64,000 bases of DNA from Cryptosporangium phraense (lineage in GTDB: Bacteria > Actinomycetota > Actinomycetes > Mycobacteriales > Cryptosporangiaceae): NCBI RefSeq assembly GCF_006912135.1, contig NZ_VIRS01000021.1, positions 83,529 to 147,528 on the forward strand. Direction: 5' to 3'. Made by a program: the position numbers and the translations under genes. The notes below the pieces were generated by a model. The model was not told the DNA's origin, made no database searches, and saw only the letters and a list, made by a program, of their open reading frames with translations. The first letter of the stretch is position 1, and each line of letters opens with the position of its first letter. Shown in pieces: positions 36,091 through 43,843 of the stretch.

Positions 36091-36777
36091 CTAGGGCCGG
36101 GACGGAACCGTCACCAGGCCACTCTGATAAGCAGCCACCACAGCCTGGGCCCGGTCCCGCAGACCCAATTTCGTGAAAATGCGGCCCAGGTGCGTCTTGA
36201 CCGTGCCTTCTCCGACGTGCAGCCGCGCGGCGATCTCGGCGTTCGTCAACCCGTGGGCGACCAGGATCAGCACCTCCCGCTCGCGGCCGGTCAGCCGGGC
36301 CAGTTCGGCCGGGGTACGCAGCGCCGGCTCCGGACGGGCGGCGAACTCCCTGACCAGGCTCAACGTCACGGCCGGGTCGAGCCACCCGCCGCCGGCCGCC
36401 ACCTCGCGCACCGCCCGTACCAGTTCGGTCGGGGCGGCGTCCTTGAGCAGGAACCCGGACGCGCCCGCCCGCAGCGCGTCGAACACCGCGACGTCCACGT
36501 TGTACCCGGTCATCATCAGCACCTTCACCGGCCGGCCGGGGTCGGCCGAGAACGCGTCGGCGGTGATCAGGCGGGTCGCCTCGACGCCGGTCAGGCCGGG
36601 CATCGAGACGTCCATGAGTACGACGTCGGGCTGGAGCGCCCGGACCATCTCGACGGCAATTGTTCCGTCCTCGGCCTCACCGACAACGTCCAGGTCGGCT
36701 TCGGTGGCCAGCAGCATGCAAATACCGGATCGCACCAATAATTGATCGTCGGCCACGATGACCCGAACCGTTGTCAT
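36091..36777 (-). CDS. NarL/LuxR-family response regulator
   Basis: The 228-residue protein has a receiver domain (RVIVADDQLLVRSG; phosphoacceptor in VVLMDVSMPGLTG; conserved Lys in GFLLKDAAP) and a LuxR helix-turn-helix (LTGREREVLILVAHGLTNAEIAARL, VGEGTVKTHLGRIFTKLGLRDR). It is the first gene of the operon with the kinase at 34273-35433. GGGCGAGGGACCA precedes ATG 36777. It is divergent from the small beta-rich gene at 36930, whose promoter region it shares. Confidence 0.95.
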   Translation of the reverse strand: MTTVRVIVADDQLLVRSGICMLLATEADLDVVGEAEDGTIAVEMVRALQPDVVLMDVSMPGLTGVEATRLITADAFSADPGRPVKVLMMTGYNVDVAVFDALRAGASGFLLKDAAPTELVRAVREVAAGGGWLDPAVTLSLVREFAARPEPALRTPAELARLTGREREVLILVAHGLTNAEIAARLHVGEGTVKTHLGRIFTKLGLRDRAQAVVAAYQSGLVTVPSRP

Positions 36778-36929
36778 TGGTCCCTCGCCCTGATGTCCGC
36801 CCGTATGCCTGTGGTCATACGGCAAAGATCGGCTTTCGGCCAGACGTCGGAGACGCGTCGCCCCGCAAATGATTGCCTCCGTCGGCGAGGACTCGCCGAG
36901 AACCACGAATCCCTTCCGGAGGAATCGAC

Positions 36930-37349
36930 ATGTCGAGCAAGTTCCAGTCTCTCGAGGTACCGGCGGCCGCGCTGAACGGCAGCATTTCCGCGCAGGTCCT
37001 CGACCCGGGCTCCCAGCCCACCGAGATCGTCACCGGCAGCTCCGCGTGGCAGATCGAGGTCGAGTGGGAGATCCGCGGGTTCCTGGTGCCGTCGCTGGCC
37101 GGGACCTGGCGCGTCCAGACCGCGTTCGACCCGGTGGGTCCGGGCGCCGGCCAGCTGTTCCCGGCCGCCCCGCAGAACGTGACGCTGACGCCCACCAACG
37201 GCAACTACCGGGTGGTGTTCAACCTGGCGAACGCGATCCCGAACGGCACCTACGAGGTCGTCGTCAACCTGAGCTACGTCACCGCGGCCGGGACGCCCGG
37301 GCGCATGGCCGGGCTCGTCGAGCTCGGCACGGTCGTCGTTCAGGCCTGA
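36930..37349 (+). CDS. Small beta-rich protein of unknown function
   Basis: The 139-residue protein starts MSSKFQSLEVPAAALNGSI and consists of alternating hydrophobic strands (WQIEVEWEIRGFLVPSLAGTW; YRVVFNLANAIPNGTYEVVVN). It has no signal peptide or cysteine. It looks like an all-beta sandwich, and CCGGAGGA precedes the ATG. It is divergent from the NarL-type regulator and followed by a second unknown gene after a strong hairpin. No family is recognised. Confidence 0.6.
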   Translation: MSSKFQSLEVPAAALNGSISAQVLDPGSQPTEIVTGSSAWQIEVEWEIRGFLVPSLAGTWRVQTAFDPVGPGAGQLFPAAPQNVTLTPTNGNYRVVFNLANAIPNGTYEVVVNLSYVTAAGTPGRMAGLVELGTVVVQA

Positions 37350-37360
37350 CCCATCGCCGG

Positions 37361-37388
37361 GCGGCCCGGGCCACCTGGCCCGGGCCGC
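37361..37388 (+). terminator. Strong hairpin between two unknown genes
   Basis: GCGGCCCGGGCCA and its exact complement are separated by two bases (a 13-bp stem on paper). It follows the first gene by eleven bases and precedes the next start by 32, so it may terminate or attenuate transcription into that gene. Confidence 0.6.
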
Positions 37389-37419
37389 GCGGCCCCTGCG
37401 CAGAAAGGAAACCATCGCC

Positions 37420-37926
37420 GTGTTCGGCCAACGCGCCACCGCGTTCTGGACGGTCGTCGCCGGCATCATCGCGATCCCGTCCTGCCTGATCGGTCTGCTC
37501 CAGCTGGGGATGCCGGGAGGCGCCCCGGCGGCGACCACGAGCGCCCCGCCCGCGGTGCACGACACGTACTCACCCGCGTCCGCCGCGACGTCGGCCACCG
37601 CGATCACCGTGACGTTCTCGGACGACCTCACCGACGGAGCCGCGGAGGAGACGATCGCGATCTCGCTCAACGGCGAGCAGCTCCCGCAACTGCACGCCTC
37701 GACGTCGAACCCGCAGGCCACCACCGAGGTCACCGCGGCCACTGAGGGCACGATCGGGTACGTCGCCGACGCCGAGATCTACTGGTACGACAGCGGCGGC
37801 GTCCTCCGGCGGACCGCCGCGACCGGGCGGGGCGAGATCTACCTGGCCGACGGAGCCGAGATCGCCGTCTACCTGCACGAGGACGGCAACGGCGGCTACA
37901 CGCTCTCGCTGGACACGGTGTCGTAA
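37420..37926 (+). CDS. Membrane-anchored protein of unknown function
   Basis: The 168-residue protein starts with a transmembrane helix (residues 9-30, FWTVVAGIIAIPSCLIGLLQLG), then a Ser/Ala/Pro linker and a beta-rich extracytoplasmic domain with Asp/Glu/Gly-heavy strands (FSDDLTDGAAEETIAISLNG; GYVADAEIYWYDSGG). AGAAAGGAAAC precedes the GTG. The domain resembles extracellular ligand- or calcium-type beta domains in outline only. Its 3' end overlaps the convergent HxlR gene by 31 bases. Confidence 0.6.
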   Translation: MFGQRATAFWTVVAGIIAIPSCLIGLLQLGMPGGAPAATTSAPPAVHDTYSPASAATSATAITVTFSDDLTDGAAEETIAISLNGEQLPQLHASTSNPQATTEVTAATEGTIGYVADAEIYWYDSGGVLRRTAATGRGEIYLADGAEIAVYLHEDGNGGYTLSLDTVS

Positions 37927-38306
37927 GCGGCCCGCGCCGCGTGGACCTCGCCGATGTGCGTCTCGGCCCAGGTCTTGATCGCCCGTTGCAGCGGCAGCAG
38001 GCTCTGCCCCAGCGCCGTGAGCCGGTAGTCGACCCGCACCGGGACGCTCGCCGTCACGGTGCGGGTGACCAGGCCCTCGCGCTCGGCCTTCCGCAGCGTC
38101 TGGGTGAGCATCTTCTGGGTCGCGCCTGCCACCACCGCGCTCAGCTCGCCGTGCCGGAGCGGCCCGCCGGCCAGCGCGCTGATCACCAGCGTCAGCCACT
38201 TGTCGCTCAGCGTCGCCAGCACGTCGTGCCCCGGGCACTCGGCGAGGTTCGCGTTGTACTCGCGGCGCTGCTCGGCGCGCCGGGCGGCCGCGCTCGTCGT
38301 CGGCAT
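37896..38306 (-). CDS. HxlR-family winged-helix regulator
   Basis: The 136-residue protein has the HxlR core: CPGHDVLATLSDKWLTLVISALAGGPLRHGEL, then MLTQTLRKAEREGLVTR and VDYRLTALGQSLL (given here in short pieces of a continuous wHTH). A cysteine at the start of the domain is the redox/electrophile-sensing position in several relatives. It is divergent from the quinone oxidoreductase-like gene and separated by 76 bases holding a clear palindrome, so it probably represses that gene. Confidence 0.93.
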   Translation of the reverse strand: MPTTSAAARRAEQRREYNANLAECPGHDVLATLSDKWLTLVISALAGGPLRHGELSAVVAGATQKMLTQTLRKAEREGLVTRTVTASVPVRVDYRLTALGQSLLPLQRAIKTWAETHIGEVHAARAAYDTVSSESV

Positions 38307-38326
38307 CAGGACCTCCCGCGATCCCT

Positions 38327-38344
38327 AGGCACTTCCGAGTGCCT
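38327..38344. promoter_or_regulatory. Palindromic HxlR operator candidate
   Basis: AGGCACT-TCCG-AGTGCCT is a perfect 7-4-7 inverted repeat in the middle of the HxlR/oxidoreductase divergent region. The arm and spacer sizes suit an HxlR dimer. Inference from position and family habit. Confidence 0.65.
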
Positions 38345-38382
38345 TCTTACCCGGCCGGACCGACATTTCTAGCGTCGAGCGC

Positions 38383-39348
38383 ATGAGAACCGCGCTGCTG
38401 CGCCGCTTCGGCGGACCCGAGGTCATCGAGTTCGCCGACGTCCCCCGCCCGGAGCCCGGGCCCGGACAGGTCCTGGTCCGCGTCGCGGCGGCGGCCGTGA
38501 ACCGGATCGACCTGTCCACCCGCGACGGAGCGCTCGCCCGGGCCGGGCTGCTGGCCCCGGCGCCCGCGTACGCTCTGGGCTGGGACGTCGCCGGGACGGT
38601 GACCGCGACCGGTCCGGGCGTGGCCCGCTTCGCCGGCGGTGACGCGGTGATCGGCCTGCGGGACGTGCTCTCCGCGCCCGGCACGTACGCCGAGTACGTC
38701 GTCCTCGACGAGGGCGCGCTGGCCCCGGCACCGCGTACCGTCCCGCTCCCCGCTGCCGCCACGCTGCCGCTGATCGGCCTCACCGCCGATCGGTCGCTGG
38801 CCCTGACCGGGCTGGGTCCCGGGGGGATCCTGCTGGTGACCGGCGCCGCGGGCGGCGTGGGTGGGCTCGTGCTGCAACTGGCCGCGGCCCGCGGGATCCG
38901 CACGGTCGCGCTGGCCCGCCCACGTGACGAGGCGCTCGTGGCCGGGTTGGGCGCGACCTGGTTCGTCCCGCACGGAGGCGCCGCTGAGACCCAGGCTGAG
39001 GTGGAGACGGTGGCGGCCGCCGTGCGCCGGGTGGTTCCCGGCGGGGTCGACGCGGTGATCGATGCCGCCGTGCTCGGGGTTCCGGCCCACGAGGCGCTTC
39101 GCGGTGGCGGGGTCTTCGTCACGCTGGTCGCGCCGTTCGCTCCGCCGCCGTTGCGCGCCACGCGCGTCGTGGTCCAGGAGGTGTTCGCGGACGGCGCCCG
39201 GCTGGGCGAACTGTCGGCCCTGGTGGACGCCGGGCAGCTCACGCTCGCCGTCGCGGACACCTACCCCCTCGACCGGGCGGCGGACGCTCATCGGCGCCTG
39301 GCCGCGGGCGGGCTGCGCGGCCGGTTGGTGTTGGTTCCCGGGCACTGA
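38383..39348 (+). CDS. Quinone oxidoreductase-like (zinc-independent MDR) enzyme
   Basis: This 321-residue MDR protein has the N-terminal GroES-like part (VRVAAAAVNRIDLSTRDG) and the NADPH fold GGILLVTGAAGGVGGLVLQLAAARG, with AAxGGVG in place of the zinc ADH motif and no zinc cysteines. Relatives reduce quinones or enones with NADPH. Divergent placement from the HxlR gene fits electrophile or quinone defence. ATG 38383 follows a short leader; no good Shine-Dalgarno sequence is visible. Confidence 0.9.
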   Translation: MRTALLRRFGGPEVIEFADVPRPEPGPGQVLVRVAAAAVNRIDLSTRDGALARAGLLAPAPAYALGWDVAGTVTATGPGVARFAGGDAVIGLRDVLSAPGTYAEYVVLDEGALAPAPRTVPLPAAATLPLIGLTADRSLALTGLGPGGILLVTGAAGGVGGLVLQLAAARGIRTVALARPRDEALVAGLGATWFVPHGGAAETQAEVETVAAAVRRVVPGGVDAVIDAAVLGVPAHEALRGGGVFVTLVAPFAPPPLRATRVVVQEVFADGARLGELSALVDAGQLTLAVADTYPLDRAADAHRRLAAGGLRGRLVLVPGH

Positions 39349-39393
39349 CCCCGAATCGCTGCGGCGGCGGGCGTCACCGCCGATGCTGGATCC

Positions 39394-40383
39394 GTGTCGG
39401 AGAAATGGCTGGTCGGCGTCGTCGCCCTGGTCGCGGTTCTGGCCATGGCCGGCGGTGCCGCGCTGGGCGTCGTCCTCATCGGTCACAGCGGGCCGCCACG
39501 GCGCGCGGGGCACCCGTCGCACCCGGCGTCCGGACCGGTCGAGAGCGACTTCGTCGCGATCGGATCCGTGCCGCGGACGGCCGCGCCGCCGGCGGCGCGG
39601 ACTTTCCGGGTGCGGTGCGGGAACAACGAGAACGGTCACTACAACCCGGACAACATGATCGTGACGCCGGGGATTCGGAACGGGTCGCACCACCTGCACG
39701 ACTACGTGGGGAATACGACGACGTCCGCCTCCTCGACCGACCTGAGCCTGGCGACCGCGCCCACGACCTGCGCGGACCGGACCGACCGGTCGGCGTACTT
39801 CTGGCCGGTGCTGCGAGACCGGACCGGGACCGACCGGCTCCACCCGGGCGAGTCCGCGGCCGACCGCAACACCGGCCGGGTGCTGAGGCCGCAGGTTCGA
39901 ATCACGTTCTCGGGCAACCCGCGGTCGGACGTGGTGGCGATCCCGCGGTTCCTGCGGGTGATCGCCGGTGACGCCAAGGCCTACACGAACGGCGGCGGCA
40001 ACGCGCACGCCCAGTTCACCTGCGCGGGATCGACCGACCGGATCGCGACCGAGAAGTATCCGCTCTGCCCGGCCGGCTGGGGCGTGACCCGGATCCTGGA
40101 GTTCCCGAGCTGCTGGGACCAGCAGAATTTGGACAGCGCGAACCATCGGGCGCACGTCGTGTACCCGTCGGCGGCCGGGGTGTGCCCGCGCGGAACGGCG
40201 GCGATTCCGAAGCTCATCTACACGCTGACGTACGACGTTCCGCCGGGGGCGTCGTATGCGGTCGATTCGTTCCCGAGCCAGCTGAGGAGTCCGATCAGCG
40301 ACCATGCGGATTATGTGAACGTGATGTCGTCGAAGTCCACGGCGCGGGTGGTGGCCTGCCTGAACGGCGTCGGCCCGTGTTGA
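39394..40383 (+). CDS. DUF1996 secreted protein
   Basis: The 329-residue protein has an N-terminal hydrophobic helix (5-30) that may be a signal anchor, a Ser/Pro-rich linker, and a DUF1996 domain with its motifs: VTPGIRNGSHHLHDYVG (HxHD), a Cys at PTTCAD, and FPSCWDQQNLDSANHRAHVVYP near the end. The HHLHD and SCWD motifs suggest a metal-binding, cell-wall or extracellular role; members occur in fungi and actinobacteria. It begins 45 bases after the oxidoreductase on the same strand. Function unknown. Confidence 0.85.
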   Translation: MSEKWLVGVVALVAVLAMAGGAALGVVLIGHSGPPRRAGHPSHPASGPVESDFVAIGSVPRTAAPPAARTFRVRCGNNENGHYNPDNMIVTPGIRNGSHHLHDYVGNTTTSASSTDLSLATAPTTCADRTDRSAYFWPVLRDRTGTDRLHPGESAADRNTGRVLRPQVRITFSGNPRSDVVAIPRFLRVIAGDAKAYTNGGGNAHAQFTCAGSTDRIATEKYPLCPAGWGVTRILEFPSCWDQQNLDSANHRAHVVYPSAAGVCPRGTAAIPKLIYTLTYDVPPGASYAVDSFPSQLRSPISDHADYVNVMSSKSTARVVACLNGVGPC

Positions 40384-40456
40384 GCGGCCCGAGCTGGCCT
40401 TTCGGGGTGCCAGCCGGGAGCGCTGGTGCGCTCGCCGGCCCTCGGGGCGATCAGGG

Positions 40457-40579
40457 TCAGTACGAGTAGTCCCAGCAGTCGTTGTGGTGGCGACGCTTGT
40501 GGTGACGCCGGCGCGGGCGGCAGTAGTCGTCGTAGTCGTTGCCGCAGTAGTCGTACTCGTAGTCGTAGCAGCCGCTCAT
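40457..40579 (-). CDS. 40-residue Tyr/Asp/His/Arg/Cys peptide
   Basis: The frame runs from ATG 40579 (with CGGAGG nine bases upstream) to a stop at 40457. The first half is acidic and aromatic (MSGCYDYEYDYCGND), the middle is basic (RPRRRHHKRRHH), and the end is DCWDYSY. It has eight Tyr, four Cys, four His and no hydrophobic core, so a folded globular domain is unlikely without metal or partner. It resembles small metal-binding or coat-type peptides, not a known family. It converges on DUF1996, and an inverted repeat lies about 100 bases upstream. Confidence 0.6.
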   Translation of the reverse strand: MSGCYDYEYDYCGNDYDDYCRPRRRHHKRRHHNDCWDYSY

Positions 40580-40895
40580 GATGTCCAGCCTCCGAGAGTT
40601 CGTGGTGGGGTGTGTTCCCCGTGTGCCATCAGCGTGCCGCTGATCCTTGGTGCGCTCGATCGGCTGGGAAACCCCCGGACTGTTCAGTTCAGAACAGAGC
40701 GGCCAACTCTGCGGTAATCGAGTGCCGGCCGGTCCGGCGATCAGTGGGCGCGAGTGGCTGCGCCGCGCGTCGGCGACGTCCGGCCACGGGGTTCGCGGCT
40801 CGGCCATCTGTGGCCGGGCACCGTTGCTCGGGTCCAGGAAGAGCCCCCGGCAACTCGGCGCTGCTCGCCGGGCGCGGCGATGACATGCTGGCCGC
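40580..40895. other. Divergent region upstream of the 40-residue peptide and FucU
   Basis: These 316 bases hold no credible gene. CTGTTC-AGTTCA-GAACAG, a perfect inverted repeat at 40680-40697 around a six-base spacer, is the one clear element. It is about 100 bases upstream of the peptide start, where a transcription factor could bind. Confidence 0.5.
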
Positions 40896-41351
40896 ATGCT
40901 CAAAGGGATCGATCCGCTGCTCAACGGCGACCTGCTCAAGCTCCTCGACGAGATGGGCCACGGCGACCAGCTCCTCGTCGCCGACCGCAACTACCCGGCG
41001 TTCGCGTCCGGCCGGCCGGTGGTCCGGCTCGGCGAGGCCGGGTCCGTGCGCGCGCTCACCGCGATCCTCTCCGTCTTCCCGCTCGACGCCTTCGTCGGGC
41101 ATCCCCTCGAGCGCATGGAGGTCAAGGACGACCCCGCCCTGACCACGCCGGTCCAGGACCAGGCGCTCGACCTGGCCCGCGCCACCCATCCGGTCCCGCT
41201 CGAGTACGGCGTGATCCCACGACACGATTTCTACCGGCGCGCGGCCGGCGTCTACGCGGTCGTCCACACCCTCGAGGACGCCCCCTACAGCTGCTTCATC
41301 CTGCACAAAGGCGTCGTCTTCCCGCCCGGAATGCCGGAAGACGGGAGCTGA
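40896..41351 (+). CDS. fucU: RbsD/FucU-family sugar mutarotase
   Basis: The 151-residue protein matches FucU (L-fucose mutarotase) in its opening MLKGIDPLLNGDLLKLLDEMGHGDQ region, with the catalytic GHGDQLLVADRNYPA motif, and closes with a tail typical of the longer FucU type. It interconverts anomers of fucose-like sugars in the cytoplasm. The sequence favours FucU over ribose pyranase RbsD, as the tail reads HTLEDAPYSCFILHKGVVFPP. The M20 peptidase starts 17 bases after it, so the two may be cotranscribed. No other fucose genes are seen. Confidence 0.85.
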   Translation: MLKGIDPLLNGDLLKLLDEMGHGDQLLVADRNYPAFASGRPVVRLGEAGSVRALTAILSVFPLDAFVGHPLERMEVKDDPALTTPVQDQALDLARATHPVPLEYGVIPRHDFYRRAAGVYAVVHTLEDAPYSCFILHKGVVFPPGMPEDGS

Positions 41352-41368
41352 GTGGCAGGATCGGGGAC

Positions 41369-42721
41369 ATGCCGAACGAAGCGCTAGCGGCCGCCGTCGA
41401 CGCCGTGATCCCCGGAGCCCTCGCTGACCACGCGCGTCTCGTCCGCATACCGAGTATCTGGGCCGACCCGGCGCACGCGGCCGACACCGAGGCGAGCGCG
41501 GCGCTCGTCGCCGAGCTCGCCGGAGCGCTGGCGCCGGAGAGCGTGCAGATCCTGCGCGCCGACGGCGGCGCACCCGCCGTCGTGGCCCGGTGGCCCGCGC
41601 CGGAGGGCACGCCGACCGTCCTGCTGTACGCGCACCACGACGTGCAGCCGACCGGCGACCTCGCGGCCTGGACCTCGCCGCCGTTCGAGCCGGCGACGCG
41701 AGACGGCCGGATCTACGGCCGCGGCGCGGCCGACGACAAGGCCGGGGTGCTGACCCACCTCGCGGTGCTGCGCGCGTTCGAGGGCCGTCCGCCGGTCGGC
41801 GTGACGCTGTTCGTCGAGGGCGAGGAGGAGTCGGGTTCCCCGACCCTGCCCGCGCTGCTGCGCGAGCACCACGCTCTGCTCGCGGCCGACGTCATCGTCA
41901 TCGCGGACGCGGCGAACCCGAGCGTCGACGTGCCCGGTCTGACGACGAGCCTGCGTGGCCTGGTGGACGTGGTCGTCGAGGTGTCGATGCTCGAGCACCC
42001 GGTGCACTCGGGGGTGTACGGCGGCCCGGTCGGCGACGCGCTGACCGCGCTGTGCCACGCGCTGGCCAGCCTGCACGACGAGAAGGGCGAGGTCGCGGTC
42101 GCGGGCCTGCGCCGCAACGACGGCACCGACGCGGCCGCCGTCGACATGCCCGAGGACACGTTCCGGTCCGAGGTCGGGCTGCTCGACGGCGTCGACCTGC
42201 TCGGCTCGGGCACGATCGCCGAGCGGGTCTGGCAGGCGCCGGCGATCGCCGTGCTGGGGATCGACGCTCCGTCGGTCGCGGCCTCGTCGAACGTGCTGCT
42301 GCCGCGGGCCAGGGCCGCGGTCAGCCTGCGGCTGGCCCCCGGTGAGGACGCGCCGGCCGCGCGCGAGCTCCTCTCCGAGCACCTGCGGACGCACGTGCCG
42401 TGGGGCGCGCAGGTCACGGTCACGCCGCACTCCGGCATCGCCGAGCCGTTCAGCCTGGACTCGACCGGCCGGGTCTACGACACGGCCCGTACCGCGTTCG
42501 CCGACGCCTACGGCAACGCGGTCGTGGAGTCGGGCATCGGCGGGTCGATCCCGTTCATCGCCGAGTTCGCGCGGACGTTCCCGGGCGCGACCGTGCTGGT
42601 CACCGGGGTGGGTGACCCGGCCAGCCGCTGGCACGGCATCGACGAGAGCCTGTCGGTCGAGATGTTCCCGAAGGCCGTGCGGGCCGAGGCGTTCCTGCTG
42701 GCGGCGCTCAGCGCCGGGTGA
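41369..42721 (+). CDS. M20-family metallopeptidase (dipeptidase-like)
   Basis: The 450-residue enzyme has the M20 metal-binding set: YAHHDVQPTG (His and Asp), GRGAADDKAG (Asp), and the catalytic Glu pair in FVEGEEESGSP; the C-terminal metal region is also present (RWHGIDESL). A dimerisation lid lies in the middle. Such enzymes remove C-terminal or dipeptide amino acids with two zinc ions. ATG 41369 follows CGGGGAC. It overlaps the convergent hydrolase gene by 14 bases. Confidence 0.93.
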   Translation: MPNEALAAAVDAVIPGALADHARLVRIPSIWADPAHAADTEASAALVAELAGALAPESVQILRADGGAPAVVARWPAPEGTPTVLLYAHHDVQPTGDLAAWTSPPFEPATRDGRIYGRGAADDKAGVLTHLAVLRAFEGRPPVGVTLFVEGEEESGSPTLPALLREHHALLAADVIVIADAANPSVDVPGLTTSLRGLVDVVVEVSMLEHPVHSGVYGGPVGDALTALCHALASLHDEKGEVAVAGLRRNDGTDAAAVDMPEDTFRSEVGLLDGVDLLGSGTIAERVWQAPAIAVLGIDAPSVAASSNVLLPRARAAVSLRLAPGEDAPAARELLSEHLRTHVPWGAQVTVTPHSGIAEPFSLDSTGRVYDTARTAFADAYGNAVVESGIGGSIPFIAEFARTFPGATVLVTGVGDPASRWHGIDESLSVEMFPKAVRAEAFLLAALSAG

Positions 42722-43826
42722 TGGCCGCCAGCGCGAGGTTCAGGCAGTTCGCGGTGCCGGGTTCGCCCCAGTACTGCGAGTGGCTCAGGATGCCCTTGCG
42801 GCTGATCAGGTTCGACCAGGTCAGCCGCTCGTCGGTGTAGCGCTCGTTCACCGGGGCGAGCCCGGCGACCGGCTTCGGGTTCTCGGTGCCGAAGTCGTCG
42901 CCGTCGACGAGGTTCGAGCCGAGGATGTCGGCCGCGATGAAGATGTTCGTCCAGCGCAGGCCGGGAACCCGCTCGACCCGGTCGTCGATGTAGTGCGGGT
43001 AGTAGAGGCGGGCCAGGTCGATCGGGCACCCGACCGTCGTCAGGGTCTTGACCGCGGTGTGGCGGGCGTCGATCGTCGGGTGCAGCGACGCGGGTGGGAA
43101 GAGGAAGTCGAGCGCGACGAGCGCGCCCATGCTGTACCCGAGGACGTGCACGTCGCGCGGGGCGGGACCTTCGACGAGGCCGTCGAGGACCGGCAGGAAC
43201 TCGTGGTTGACGGTCGCGGACCGGGTCTCGTGGTCGGCGTACTCCAGGATCGACTGGAGCCAGTCCGCGGACCGCTGGATGAGCCGGACGCCGGTCGCGT
43301 ACAACCACCCGGCGAGGCCGGCCAGGCCCAGCGTGAGCACGTCGGGGGAGTCCGGCGTGCTCAGAGCCCACCACAGGTCGAGGCCGGCGATGACGACGGA
43401 GAGCACCAGCACACCGACTCCGGCCAGGCCCAGCAGCGAGTGGACCCGGGCGACGCCCCGTTTGGCCTTACCCTGGGCGCGGAGCCAGAGCGTGAGCGCG
43501 CGCACCGCGTAGCCGATCGAGACCATCAGCCTCCAGGCCGCGGACCAGAGCGTGAAGCCGCCGATCGCCGGGAGCGCGAAGCCTTTGCGGTAGTCCAGCA
43601 GTGAGACGTCGAGGACCGGGCCGCGGTCTTTTTCGGTGATGCGCCAGGTCTCGGAGAGGCCGGGGCCGGGGTTGGCGAGCGATTCGACGTGGAACGTGCC
43701 CGGGCCGTTGGTGAGGTCCTCGGCGAGCAGGGCGGCGACCCGGGCGGCCGAGTTGCCGGGGGAGGCCGAGATCAGCGCGGGGACGAACAGGAGGATCGGC
43801 GGGAGCGTGTGGTCCGGTTCGGTCAT
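42708..43826 (-). CDS. Membrane alpha/beta-hydrolase-type protein
   Basis: The 372-residue protein has a hydrolase nucleophile elbow (VHVLGYSMGALVALDF, GxSxG), a DID/VDG acid region and a C-terminal WSNLISRKGILSHSQYW with a candidate His. Between residues 95 and 175 are two or three membrane helices (GVARVHSLLGLAGVGVLVLS region), so it is anchored. The N-terminus (ILLFVPALISASPG) has a strand start typical of alpha/beta hydrolases. Substrate unknown, probably an ester or lipid. Confidence 0.75.
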   Translation of the reverse strand: MTEPDHTLPPILLFVPALISASPGNSAARVAALLAEDLTNGPGTFHVESLANPGPGLSETWRITEKDRGPVLDVSLLDYRKGFALPAIGGFTLWSAAWRLMVSIGYAVRALTLWLRAQGKAKRGVARVHSLLGLAGVGVLVLSVVIAGLDLWWALSTPDSPDVLTLGLAGLAGWLYATGVRLIQRSADWLQSILEYADHETRSATVNHEFLPVLDGLVEGPAPRDVHVLGYSMGALVALDFLFPPASLHPTIDARHTAVKTLTTVGCPIDLARLYYPHYIDDRVERVPGLRWTNIFIAADILGSNLVDGDDFGTENPKPVAGLAPVNERYTDERLTWSNLISRKGILSHSQYWGEPGTANCLNLALAAITRR

Positions 43827-43843
43827 GACCGGCCTTCCGAGGG

